Assembly (NCBI GenBank): GCA_963377175.1
Contig: CAUJNA010003819.1
Span: 17,501-81,500, forward strand
Reading direction: 5' to 3'
Length of the DNA: 64,000 nucleotides
Source: Effrenium voratum
Taxonomy: Eukaryota > Sar > Dinophyceae > Suessiales > Symbiodiniaceae
Under the pieces are notes generated by a model. That model worked only from the letters and a program-made list of their open reading frames with translations, ran no database searches and had not been told where the DNA came from. The number at the start of each line of letters is the position of its first letter. The first letter of the stretch is position 1. A program made the translations under genes and the position numbers. Positions 33,901-46,200 of this stretch are shown one piece after another.

Positions 33901-36900
33901 AGCAGAAATGATCACCTGCTCAACTCTGCGGGTTCAAGCTTATGAATGGTCAATGGTTCAACTGAATGGACGACCTCGCTGCCTCGCAACTATGACTATA
34001 GATGAGTTCAGAGTCAGAAAACCAGTTTCTATAGCACTATAACACTGTAGTTCCTCACACCCTCACTAAGTGGGGGTCATTTGAAAGCAGTGGCCAGCAT
34101 CTACGAACCTTCGCAGGGAGAAAGAAAAGGGCGGCGAGCGAGCAAGCAGCCGTGGGCATGAGAGAAGGGCGGGCCCCCGGCAATGCTGTTTGGATAGGTC
34201 TGGAAAGGTGTCACCACTGTTGAGAGTATCGGTTCATTTCTGGTCGAGTCTCATGCTGCAACCTGCTGGAATCGCATCGCCTCGCATCGCCTACTAAAAC
34301 CGTAGCTCCTCAAGTTCCCGACGGCTTCTGTTTTTCTGGAGAGGCTCTTTTACATATCCGTACCAGATGAACATGGAACCTTAACAGCCATGGGTCTTAG
34401 AAGAATTGCCACCTATTTTAGGGGACCTCCGTGCAAAGGCCAAATATGGTCTTATGGTTGGGGTTGGCAGGGACCCTGAAGCTGTCGGCTAGGTACAAAG
34501 GCTGTTTCTCCAATGGAGAGCCTCGACTCCCCATGTTGGCTTTAAGACATAGGCCCGTCTTGGTTGGAACTTCCCGGAAGGACCCTGAAACAGGCGCGAC
34601 GTGAGACACCAGAACAGGTTTCCAGTCGAACCCCCTAACGAGCTGACCGCAGAAACCCAAAGCTGTGCCACAATCAAAACCCGGGTAGATGAGGGCCAAG
34701 GGGCAGTCCAAACAACAAATGAGTGCAGATATGCGCCTTCTTCATTCTTCACATGGTTCTGGGGATTGACCATTTTACCACCCCAACGGTTCTGATCCGC
34801 ATGTTACTACCTATTGGTTTTGATTCTGACTCAGCCATTTTACTACCGATCGGTTCTGGTCCGCATGTTACTACCCCCTGGGTCTTGATTCTGACTGAGC
34901 TCCGCTGCTCCGCTCCGCTCGGGAGGTTCACTCGGGATGAGTTCAACCTGGAGTCCAAGTCCACCATCGGCGTGGAGTTCGCCACCAAGAGCATCACCAC
35001 CAACGGCAAGGCGCCGCGCGCCCGCTCGTAAGACGGAGCTCGCGGAGCGGGGGCTCACCGTTCAACGCGGGCGGGGCGGTTGCGTTCAACGGGCGGGGCG
35101 TTGAAACCATCGATCTCCTTGTTGGGTTGTTTTGGAAGAACGGATGGGTTTCCCTGGTTCACCTGGTGGTTTAGTCATCTACCAGGGCCATCTAGTTGCC
35201 CTAAAAGGACACCTATGGTTGAAACGGTGATGCAGAGCATCAGGTAATGACCCGGGTCATTGTTTTTTTAGGGGTGGGGATGGTCCTGGACCCTTTTAAC
35301 AGCTTTTAGACAATCACAAGGAATACTTTTTGTAGGGAACCCTGACCCACATGAAGAGTTTTGACCATGGCACGTGTGGGGGGTGCGGGTTCTTGAGGCT
35401 CGGTACCCATGTTGGCTAAAGGAAGCCAACCACCCATATGGGATGTCTTCAAGCTGAGAAACCCGAAATTGTTAGTGTCCATTGCCGTTTGTTTGCTTCC
35501 TTGAAAACAACCCAACATTGGCACCCGTCCAGAAAGGCGTGCTCACAATGGGTATGTGTCAAAATGCCCCCCTAAAAAAAAGAAGAAGGAAGAAACGAAA
35601 CAGAAGTGCATGTTGGTTTCCGTTTAACACCAGGACGAAAAGGTGAACAGCCCTAGAAAGCACTCAATGATATTGTTTGTTTTTGTAGCCACTATGGTAG
35701 GTACGTCCTAGCATACATCGATCATAACCACTAGTTTGAGAATGTCGTTCTGGAGATGTCTTGGGAAGTGTCCATGTTGGTTGGCAAGTGCATCTGGTGT
35801 ATGTCTTTGTAACGACTCATGTTGTTTGGTATGATCCCCTCTCATGTTTCTTGTTATGCCCACGTGCCGTTTTTAGCCTGCTGCGCACATGTTGGCAAGT
35901 GCATTTCGAGTATGTCTTGGTCCACCGCTCATGTTGGTCGGTGTGTGCCTAGATGCACCAAGTCATCAATGATGAGAGGCTAGGTCCCCTAGTAGTGCCC
36001 TTTTACCCTTCTTTGGGGGAGGCTTCCCCTACTAAAATAGACGTCCTGAACAAAAATCGGGTACCCTTATTCTAACCTCTCAAAGCTGGAGGACCTAGGA
36101 GGTATTCGGCTGCTCGTCAAGCAAGCAGCCGCGGGGGGCCTTGTTCGCCATGGCCTCGCGGAAGTTGGCACAGCGCCTGCTGCCACAGAAGGTGCAGGTG
36201 CTGGAAGGCGCACTGACGGCTGCAGAGGTGCAGGAACTGCTGGAAGGCGTCCAGGGCAGTGCCTACTTCGGCAAAAACCGCAGCGGCCATGACTTCTACC
36301 ACGGCACCAGGGGCTTTTCCTTGGTCTTTCGCGCGCCCTTTCGGGCACAGGTGGAAGAGCACCTGCCTTGCCTGAAGCCTCTCTTCAAAGCCGCACTGTG
36401 GCCTGTTTTCAATTGTTATTACCTGACGCTGCTCTATGCGCGCCCGGACGGACAGCGCTACCACACCGATGACTTTTTTGAGACGTACTGTGGCTTCACA
36501 AGGCCTAGCGATTTGGTGTCAGTGATGTACTTGGAGGGAGACCAGGGGGAGCTGGTTCTGTTGGATTTGGACGCCTCCGCAGATCGTGTGCACCGTGGCC
36601 GGGAGCCGCCAGAAACGGTGCTGCGAAGGGTGCGGCCACGCCCGGGGCGGCTGGTGCACTTTGACGGCTGTCTGCTGCACGGGGTGATGCCCTGGCCGCC
36701 GAATCCCCCACGTTCGCGGGTGAGCGCGGTGATTGAGCAGGCCAAGCTTTCTCAGACTTCCGTGCGCCGTGTGCCCCGCTTCAGCGTGTTCTGTCAGCGC
36801 CGGCATCGTGAGATCCGCCTCTTCTGACGCAGAGGTCCATCAGAAATCAAGCAAATTATTGGGAATTGCTATGGATCCCCTGTGGCGCCAAATTAGCCCC

Positions 36901-39064
36901 AGTGGCCCAGTGGGGCCCGTTTTTGCCTTGTTTTTTCGGAAGGGTTCCCCTTGAAACTCAACCAACCAAAAACGGATGCCGATCCTTTTTCTCCTCTGGA
37001 AATCCGGCGGAAATTTCCGCAGGGCATCTGAGAGGATCTCATTTTTGGGCGTTTCAACCTCAAAACCCTCTGCACGCTAGCTACGCCAGGTGATCAAGGC
37101 ACAGATCTGGGACACGGCCGGCCAGGAGCGGTACAGGGCCATCACCAGCGCGTGCGCCGAGAGCCGAGTTCCGAGTCGTGGCTCGCGGCTTGGGGGCGTT
37201 GCGGCCGAAATGTGGGTTGGAGCGACTTGAGCGTGGAGCCTTTTTAGGTCAGTTTGTTTGAAAATCGTTGGCACTGGTCTTTTGTCTGGTTCTTAGGGCG
37301 GGATGTTGTTTGTAACGTTTGGAGCATAGGTGTCCTTTTTAGGTTAGTTTGTTTGAACATTGTCATGCCATTTTTGTTCAACAGTTTTCACCTGAGGTCT
37401 GGAGATGGATAGGTGGGGTTGAGAATGGTTTTCGGATGCGGATGTGGGAGTTTCTCAAAATGGTTGATTTCTCTTTTTGTTGCTACTTGAAGGGAGACCG
37501 AAAGGAAACCAATCATTTTGTGGGACCCCTATTTTGAGAAACCGCCGCAGTGTGGATTGGAGAAATGGTTTCTCTATCAGCGAGTAATTTGCAAGCAGGA
37601 TGTTGTTTTTTCTGATCCTTGTTTGCCCAAACGGAATCCCACAAGTGTTCGGATGTCCCCAACAGAATGCAGGGCACTCGTAACATGCGCAATTTGTGAG
37701 ACGCTCTATGAAAATGTTGACCCTATCAACTTGTGGTTGCGCTACGTACTCTATGTACCAACCATTTGACAAACCAACCCAGTTCATATGAGTCACAATT
37801 GGGTGTTGCTCGTTTGATTGGGCCCCGTTTTTGTGCAGTGCTTCGAGGGAAAGCAACTGGAAAGCAACCCCATTTTGGAGGATATTCAGTGACCAAAAAA
37901 CAGCGCATCGACCGAGATATGACCCCAGCGAGCACACATGGACCAGCCGCGGAACTTGGAGGATGACATTCCTGAAAATTGACTGTTGAGGTGAAGCCAG
38001 CAAAGAGGCGGAGTGGGCACGCCGCCACGCAGCCGCAAGGGTGCTGATTCTAGAGCAGCTGGCAATAAACAGCGTAAGCCAAAACACACCCTGTCTCATT
38101 TCTGGAGTTCACGGACTTGATACTTTTTTTGAAAAAAAATCATAGACTTTTCGTGGCCAATCCACTCAGAAAATTGAGCACTGTAAAATCCATGTTGGTC
38201 CCCAGGGATGGGGTTTTGATCTTTCCGCCTGCAGTTCACATCTCACTCGCCTGGTTACCCGCCAGGTACTACAGAGGTGCGGTGGGAGCTTTGCTGGTGC
38301 AGCTCGGCCAGGGACGGGACTTGGGCCAATTGGAGGTCTGATCTTCCCTGCCGGTAGCAATGCCGCTGACTGGTCGGGCCGACAACGTGGGCAAGCATAT
38401 TGAGGGTTTCTCGAAATCAGGACAGGACTGCTTGTGAGACCTGATTTACTTGCAAACCACAGCTTAGAGAAATGCACACATGCTAGAAAGTATGTGTGTT
38501 CTTTGGTGGCGGTGCATGTGCCTTTTAAACCAGGCTTCAGAGGTTGAGGATGTCACCTTGGTGTACTAGTGACTCGTATTGCAGCTTTGCCGAGTTCCAT
38601 TTCCATGAAGGTCCGGAGATTCATCTTATGTTGGGTTTGCGAGTTATGGATGTGTCAAAGGGTTAACTTACAGGAACATCTACAGGGAAACGGCCCCAAA
38701 ACACCCTGATTAGATTGCTGTTTGGTGTACTCAACGTGATGTGGTGCGGGTTGCTGGCAGTGCTTGTTTGGCGATACAGTCAGGGTGCTGGTCAAGGTGC
38801 TGTTTGAATCTCCCATGAAGTTTGGGGTCTACGCTGGTGCATTTTTTTGTGCGGCGCCTTAAGCCCAACGTGAGACTGTTCCTTCTCCAGCATGGCCCTG
38901 AAGTAGGAGGCACATTGGCGTGCACACAGACAGACGGATAGACAGGCAGAGACAGCGAATTACGGAGACAGAGACAGAGACTTGGAGGCGAAGATAGACA
39001 CGCACACACACACACACAAGCAAACAAGCTCACAAACACCCAAGCACACAAACACACAAACACA

Positions 39065-39141
<77 letters not shown>

Positions 39142-42100
39142 CCACACACACACACAAATACACAAGCACACACACACACAAATACACAAGCACACACACA
39201 CACATACGCAAGCACACACACACAAAGACACACACACACACATGCAAAGCCATTTCTGGCACATGTCTTGCAAGGTGCTCGCCAAACTACACATTTCCTG
39301 ATGCTCTCACATTATGAGCCATATACACGTATGCATGCATACACCATGTACCTTGATCGCTATTGGGTTGGATCTTTAGTTGCGAGGCCGCCGCTATTGG
39401 GTTGCTCGTTCTGGGTAAATGGGATGACAACCGGGCCAAAAAGACGTGTATGTGTCAAACGCACACATCAAGAGGCTTCCAACTGAAACACTTAAGATTT
39501 GGTTGTTGGTTTGTGCAGGCGTTTCTTGGGATCGTGAAACTTGTCTTTAAGCACGGTCCCAAAAGCGCTCCTATTTCAATTCGTGGACTTGTTTCTTTTT
39601 GGGGAACGCCGTTTTAGTGCAAAACACCGAGCTTAGTACGTGTTTGGCGCACCTACTCACGAAGTGAGTTACAATGGTGTCTTTCAGTTTGGTTGGGCAT
39701 GACCTCGGTGAATTCCGCAGGTTTTTGTTTGGTTGCAGATATTTACCAGCGGAACCCATGCTTTGTTTCCACGAAAGCAACTACCACCACCCTCCAACAT
39801 CTGAGTTTTGCACAATACTTCATCACTTGGTGTTTTGGTCAATGGGAAAACACTGCTGTTTAAGGGGTGCTGGTGGATGACGCTGGCCTGGAGCGCTCTA
39901 GGTATGACATCTCCAAGAGGGTCACCTTTGAGAACCTTGAGCGCTGGCTACAGGACGGGCCGACGGGTGCCAACCAATGTACACCCCAGACCACCCTCCC
40001 ACCTTCACAGACGAAAGTGCACATTATCCAAAATTGGTTTGTGGACTTCTATTTTGAGGATTTTGTTGGTGGGTGGCCAACCAAACCAAAGCACTGTTTT
40101 ATTGAATAGTCCATCCGGTTCAGTGGAAACCCATGAAATCCTTTGCTGTCGCTCCTTGAATTGTAGGGATGCCAGCATGCCAAAAGGAAGCTAAAAAGCT
40201 ATGCACAGATAATGTGTGTGTGTGTGTGTGTGTTTTTCTGCCAAAAAAATGGATCGACCCTCAAAGGGGTCCCAAGCCTTGTTTCTGCCAGGAAACGCGT
40301 CCCGTGGCAGAAGCTTCCGACACGTCGCCCACTGAAGCGGTCAAGCTGAAGCGATTTGGGACTACTCAATCATTTTGCATTTGGCTGGCGAAGGCGTTTT
40401 GAAGACTGGTCATTTGTATGCCCCTTTTTGGTTTGAAATGTGTCGTATATGACTGTTTTGGTAAATTTAAATACTGTTTGGTTTGTAATGTGTCTTACAT
40501 GTGTGTGTGTGTGTGTGCGCCAATATTTTCCAGAATTGTCAATTGACATGTCTGGGAGGGCGGATGCCTAGAGGGCACAACACAACTTCCATGTTCTAAT
40601 TTGTGCCCTTACTTTTAAGAAAACTGGTCACTTGTGAATGCTTTGGCCAAAGTTCCACGAGATCCCATGAGCTCCCCGAGTAAAAGGAGATCTTTGATCC
40701 GTGCAGGTCCCTTTCTTGGTGTTTTCTGTCAGCTTTGTGGCTTTGTGCATCTGATTCTATTTGCCCATACTATCCTCCCAGGCACCATTTTGGAACCCAC
40801 CAAGAGTTTCCAAGAGGGTGCCTAGAGGAAACTAGACTTCCAGTCTGAAAGGCTCGCGTTCGAAGACAAGGTGAAGCAAACAGCGCCCATTTCGGCAAAC
40901 CATGCCATACCATCATTGGGCATACCAACTAAGTAGCCACTGACTATCGCTTCTACCAAGTGTTCACATATTATACATATCTCTCTATATATATATACAT
41001 GTATATAAATGTATAATATGGGTGCGTCTTTTTCAAGGGACCTCCGCAATGGTGATTGTCTTTCGGTTTCCCATTAAAACAAACCCACAAAGGGGTACCA
41101 ACCCACAAAGGGGTACCCACCCACAAAGGGGTAAAAGCCACCCATATGGGTCTTCGTCATGTGGAAACCCCAAGACTTTGTTGCGCTTCGTTTGGTTTTC
41201 CGAAATTGGCCTTCGCTGTGGCCGATTCGGGGTTGGCCATTTCTGGAACAAACGGAAGGGCTGAAAACTCGCCCAAGTTACCCCCAATCCATGTAGGTCC
41301 GAATTGCTGAAGTCCGCCTACATTGCCATCAGTTAGGAGTGGTTTAGCCACGAGGCTGACCACTTACTACTTTGAACTGGCAGCAAACATTCAAGCAGAA
41401 TCTCCACAAACTCCAGCAATTCCCCCCCCCAGTTGTTGCCGCAAATCATTTCTTGGCTTTGCCGCCCTGTATTAGCCATGGAAGAAACTCGAATCGTACG
41501 AGGCTTAGTACTTAGCACAATGCTTTCATTGGGCCATCACCAATGGCTGGGTAAATCATAAGTCACCAACGGCCCCATAAACAAACGCCATGTTCTCCCT
41601 TTGGACTAGATAAAAAGAATACCACGCCCCATGTCCCTGCACTGTTGTTGACATGCGTTCTTTTTTTCAGGTCCAGCGGCTGGCTGAACAAAGCGCCATA
41701 TGTTCGGGCAGCTAGCCCCAAAACTGGGCATCTTTTGACCTCACGTTGCATTTCGAGATTCTGCACATGAACACGAAAGCATTACGGACTAGGTCCCCCA
41801 GTAGTGCCCTTTCTCGCCCCTTTTTTTGGGGAGAGTTCCCCTACTAAAATAGACATAAAGGACAAAAGTGGGTTCCGTTATTCTAACCTCTCTACTGGAG
41901 GACCAGAATCCTAACATGTCATGTGGTCGGGGCTTCCATGTTGCCAGGCCCGAAATAGGGAGCCAAGGCGTTGACGCATGCAACCCACATGGCTAAAGGA
42001 CTTCTGCCCCAGAATCTCGCATGCAGCTCAACGGCGATTTGCGGGGGCCGCTTTGTTGGCGAGCTCACCGATTCGGGGTAGCGGAAACCCATGAGATAGG

Positions 42101-43150
42101 TTAGTTGGAATTTGGAGAGGCAGCCCTGTTTGCTGCCGGCTGCCATATTTTGATGTCTGAAGGGTAGACTCAAACACCAAAAGGCGTTCTCTTTGACATA
42201 TCCTAAGAATTTCAGACAGTTGTTTTCTGGGGTAATTGATCTAATCCCCAGATCCCCTATTTCACACATGGGTGATGGGATGGGATGCATCAGGAGCTTC
42301 GGGATCATGCGGACCCCAACATCGCCTCGCGCTCAGTCAAGTTCGCTACGTCTCTTCCGCGCATTGGGAGGCCTGATTCCCGACGCCAGCAGTTGGTAGC
42401 TCAAAAGCTGTCAGGCCAAAAAAATGAGGAAACATGAGGCCAAGTAGGCCTATTCAGGCCAACGAAGGCCAAGAAGTGCGGCTAACCGCTTTCGGTGGGA
42501 TTCCAGCAACTGCGGCCTGAACGCTTTTGGCGGGATTGTGGATAGCAATACATTCGGTGTACCTGTTTGAGTGTCCCCAATGGGTTGGTTTCAAAGGGAA
42601 GCCAAAGGGAAGCCCAAATTTTCAAAACATGCCCCGCTCAGGGCAACGCCATCACTTTGGGGTTCAGGCATTTGTTTCTGAACATGGGTGTGGCGTGCGT
42701 TGCAGACATATGTCGGATCCCTTATGAGATGATGGCTTAGGAGAAGCCAGGGGCCTAAATGGCTAGAATGGGATTGTGGGTCGCATTTCAAAGCAGCTGT
42801 AGTCATGATTATAGGAGTAAACCATTTGTGATAGCGCATATGTGTTACTTCTCCCGGAAGGAACCGAATGCGGGTAGCCTCTTTTGCGCACCCGCTACTC
42901 AATACCAAGAAAAACTAACAAAGTGCTTGTTTGCGTGCGTGCGTCTGTCTTTCTGTCTGTCTGTCTTTCTGTCTGTCTGCCTGCCTGCCTGCCTGGCTGG
43001 CTGTCTGTCTGTCTGTCTGGCTGTCTGTCGGTCTGTCGGTCTGTCGGTCTGTCGGTCTGTCGGTCTGTCGGTCTGTCGGTCTGTCGGTCTGTCGGTCTGT
43101 CGGTCTGTCGGTCTGTCGGTCTGTCGGTCTGTCGGTCTGTCGGTCTGTCG

Positions 43151-43222
<72 letters not shown>

Positions 43223-46200
43223 GGTGTGTGTGTGTGTGCTTTTTCTTTGGTGTGTGTGTGTGTGTTGTTTGTGTACTTACTTTCTTGTTTGGTTGTTTGT
43301 TTGCTTTCTTGCTTGCTTGCTTGTTTGCTTGTTTGCTTGTTTGCTTGTTTGTTTGTTGGTTTGTTGGTTTGTGTGTTTGTTTGTTTTGTGAGTTCATTCA
43401 GGGGTTTGTTTCTTCTTTTTTTTCTCTTTTCTGTGTGTGTGTGCGTGCTGGTTTGTGTGTGTTGTGTGTGTGTGTGCGCGTCGGTGCGGGTGTTTTATGT
43501 TTTTTGTTTGTGGGTGTGCTGTGTGTTTGATGTGAGCGGCAACCAAAACTAGTATTGGACGGTCCCAACCAAAAACAGGTGCGGATATCTCCGCCTGTCA
43601 TTTTGTGAGTACCGCCTAAAATGGTGTGAGGACCGCCCAACATTTTGTGAGGAACCTCATTTTTGGGAACCTCATTTTGGGGAGCCTTCTTTTTCTGGGG
43701 TCAAAAATTAGTTTGCAGAAAGGTCTGAACTCAACAGGGAGGACTTCCTCCTTGACCCTGTCATAGATCTAAAGGGCAATCGTTCAACCGAAAAGGCCAG
43801 CACCAAGAGCCAATTTGCCTGTGGCAAGCCCTCACTTCCCAGGTTCTTTTGACTTTATACCCTAAATTTTGAAGTAAAAAAACCAAGCACATCCACCAGC
43901 CATAAATTATGAGTTTCCCCTTGTTTGTATACTTGCAATATTTAGGGCATCCACCTTGCTTCTAGGGCATCCACCTTAATTACTTCTATGCACTTGTTGG
44001 GTTTTGAGCGACTCCACCGATGCGGGGGGGTCAAACGAGCTCATGGTTGATTTATTGAAGAATCTGCAGATACTTGTTGGAGAAGGTCAGCATGTGAGGC
44101 CAGGCAAGCTTGGACAGTGCTCGGAATTTGAAGCAAAAACAGTTGCTCACTTCCTCAGTTGTTGGCCGTTAGTCACTGTTTGAGAAGGCCATGTTTAACT
44201 TTTGGTCGGACTTGTTTGGGCCAATCCGCTCAAATCAAAGGAGGGATGCGGGAGTTTGTGTGTGTTTTTTTTAATCAAATAGCAAAGTACAGTTAACCTA
44301 GATATCTAGTTGGTTTCCCTTTCTCCCTGGGGGTCCCTGCTCTGAAAATCAGTCCCACGATTCCCAGGTCATCATGCTGGTGGGAAACAAGGGGCGTGGC
44401 TGCCCAGAGAGGTTCAGCAACCTGTCTACTAACATGCAACCCACCAGAGAAATGGTCCCAATCAAAAAGCAACCTGGTCCAAACCACGAGAAGCCCCCAG
44501 TGCAGGTTCTGCGTGCATAGGCCTTGAGTGGTTCGGATTGAGGATTTGAACTGGTTCAGGAAAGCACATTACAAGCTGATAGGTCGGACCCGGCCAAGCC
44601 AGTAGCTCATTCCTAGCCGATTTGGCTGTGTCTTGTTTCGAGGGTACCCGTTTGTTGGCGGTGTTGAAGGGAAACCAAGAGGAGAACCACAATTTGTGGG
44701 GGCGTGCCCTGCAAAAGGCACACGTTTAAAGGGTGCCGCGTTTCATCATGCAATCTTTGGGCGGGAAATACAAACTCCTGTGCCATGATATTTAACGGCG
44801 GCGTTCCCTCTATTCTATTTGGCCATAAATCGAAATGTGCTGCGAATGAGCAAAGTTTGAAGCAAGTTGTCTTCAGGAGATCAATGCTTGTCCACTAAGT
44901 GGATATTCAGCATGTGCGTTTGTTTCTGCACCTTTCATGACTGGTGTCGCTGAGACCTTGGGAAGAAGTCGAAGCTTAGCTTCCTAGAACCCTTTTCATT
45001 TGCGTCGCAAATGTTTCTTTCCTTTGCCAAGGGACGTTTGTTTCTACCGCGAATCAACCCAGATGATTGTGCCAGTACGGCATGGCATGGAATGGCTGGT
45101 GGTTTGGGAAGGAGGACTCATCATCTACAAGGAGGACTCATCATCTACCAGTCGATTCATGGTGGGTGTTTCCTCAATGCCCAGGAAATGTTGCTTTTTC
45201 CATGGAACGCCCCCCTAAAGAAACAACCAGTCAGTTGCTAATCTTACTTCCTGCGTTCGCGGACTTTATACTTTTTGGGAATACCATTTTGGTGGTAAGC
45301 AAAAAGTTTGGACTTGACCAATCCACTCAGGAAGTGAGTCATCCATCCTCCACTGTGCGAAATGAATCAACCAGAGCCCATCCAGACTCCAGACTAGCTT
45401 TGGTGCATTGTGCTTGGATGTTAGGACTTTAACTTTTTGCCAACTAATGGGTTTTCCATTAAACCACTAAAAGTTAAACTTTTAGCAGGGGAGCAGAAAG
45501 CAACCGAGCTAGGCCTACATTGGTTGAACCCGTCCAAAACGGTCCGGTTTTGACAGCCCCATCCATTCAGAGGAGAAACTCAGCCTTCCAGAGGTTCGCA
45601 GCACGAGCCCCTCAGAGGCTTCTAAGAGCCCTTCCTTGGGGGGGGGGGGAGGGGTTTTCTTGCTATGCACTGGGCATCTTTTTTCACCAGCTCAGCAATC
45701 GCGGGTCCAACTGTGACATAAGCCGTTTGACACAGAGTGCTCACGTAGGATTCATCATTTTTTGGTTCATTAGCACAACAGGTGCCTAACTGTTTGGGGG
45801 GCCACCTTCTTGTTTATGGCCAGTCATTGGCCAGCCATTTCCATCTCGCCCAGGGACCTTCGTCATCTTCGGGCTGTCGGGCCAGCATCTCAAGTGCTCG
45901 GAGTTGCCAGGAATGCAGTACCCTACACCCCCAGTTGCCGATTGCTCAATAGGATATTATCGTGGATGGACAAAATCCACTTCGAACCAATTCGTAAATA
46001 GGTGGTTTATCCCCATTTTGGGGTGGTTCATCCATCCCAACCTGTGCAGGATGTTGGCCATCCACAGTAGAAGCATCTTAGCACAAACAAGAGTCAATGA
46101 TAGTCAATGAGTTTTTGGCGCTGCTCTGTTTGTTGAGTCGTCTCCACAGAGTACTGTATAGGGCCTACCATTTGAATGGGGTCGTGTGGGGCTTGAACGC

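Noticed and set aside
38731..39317. Cys-Val-rich minus frame of 187 codons
   Set aside because: Translation of the CA microsatellite.
42924..43223. CRISPR-like array (regular octamers)
   Set aside because: Units are contiguous with no spacers; it is a simple satellite.
42759..43552. Cys/Leu/Val-rich frames of about 200 codons
   Set aside because: By-product of the CTGT and GTCGGTCT repeats, open in three plus frames.
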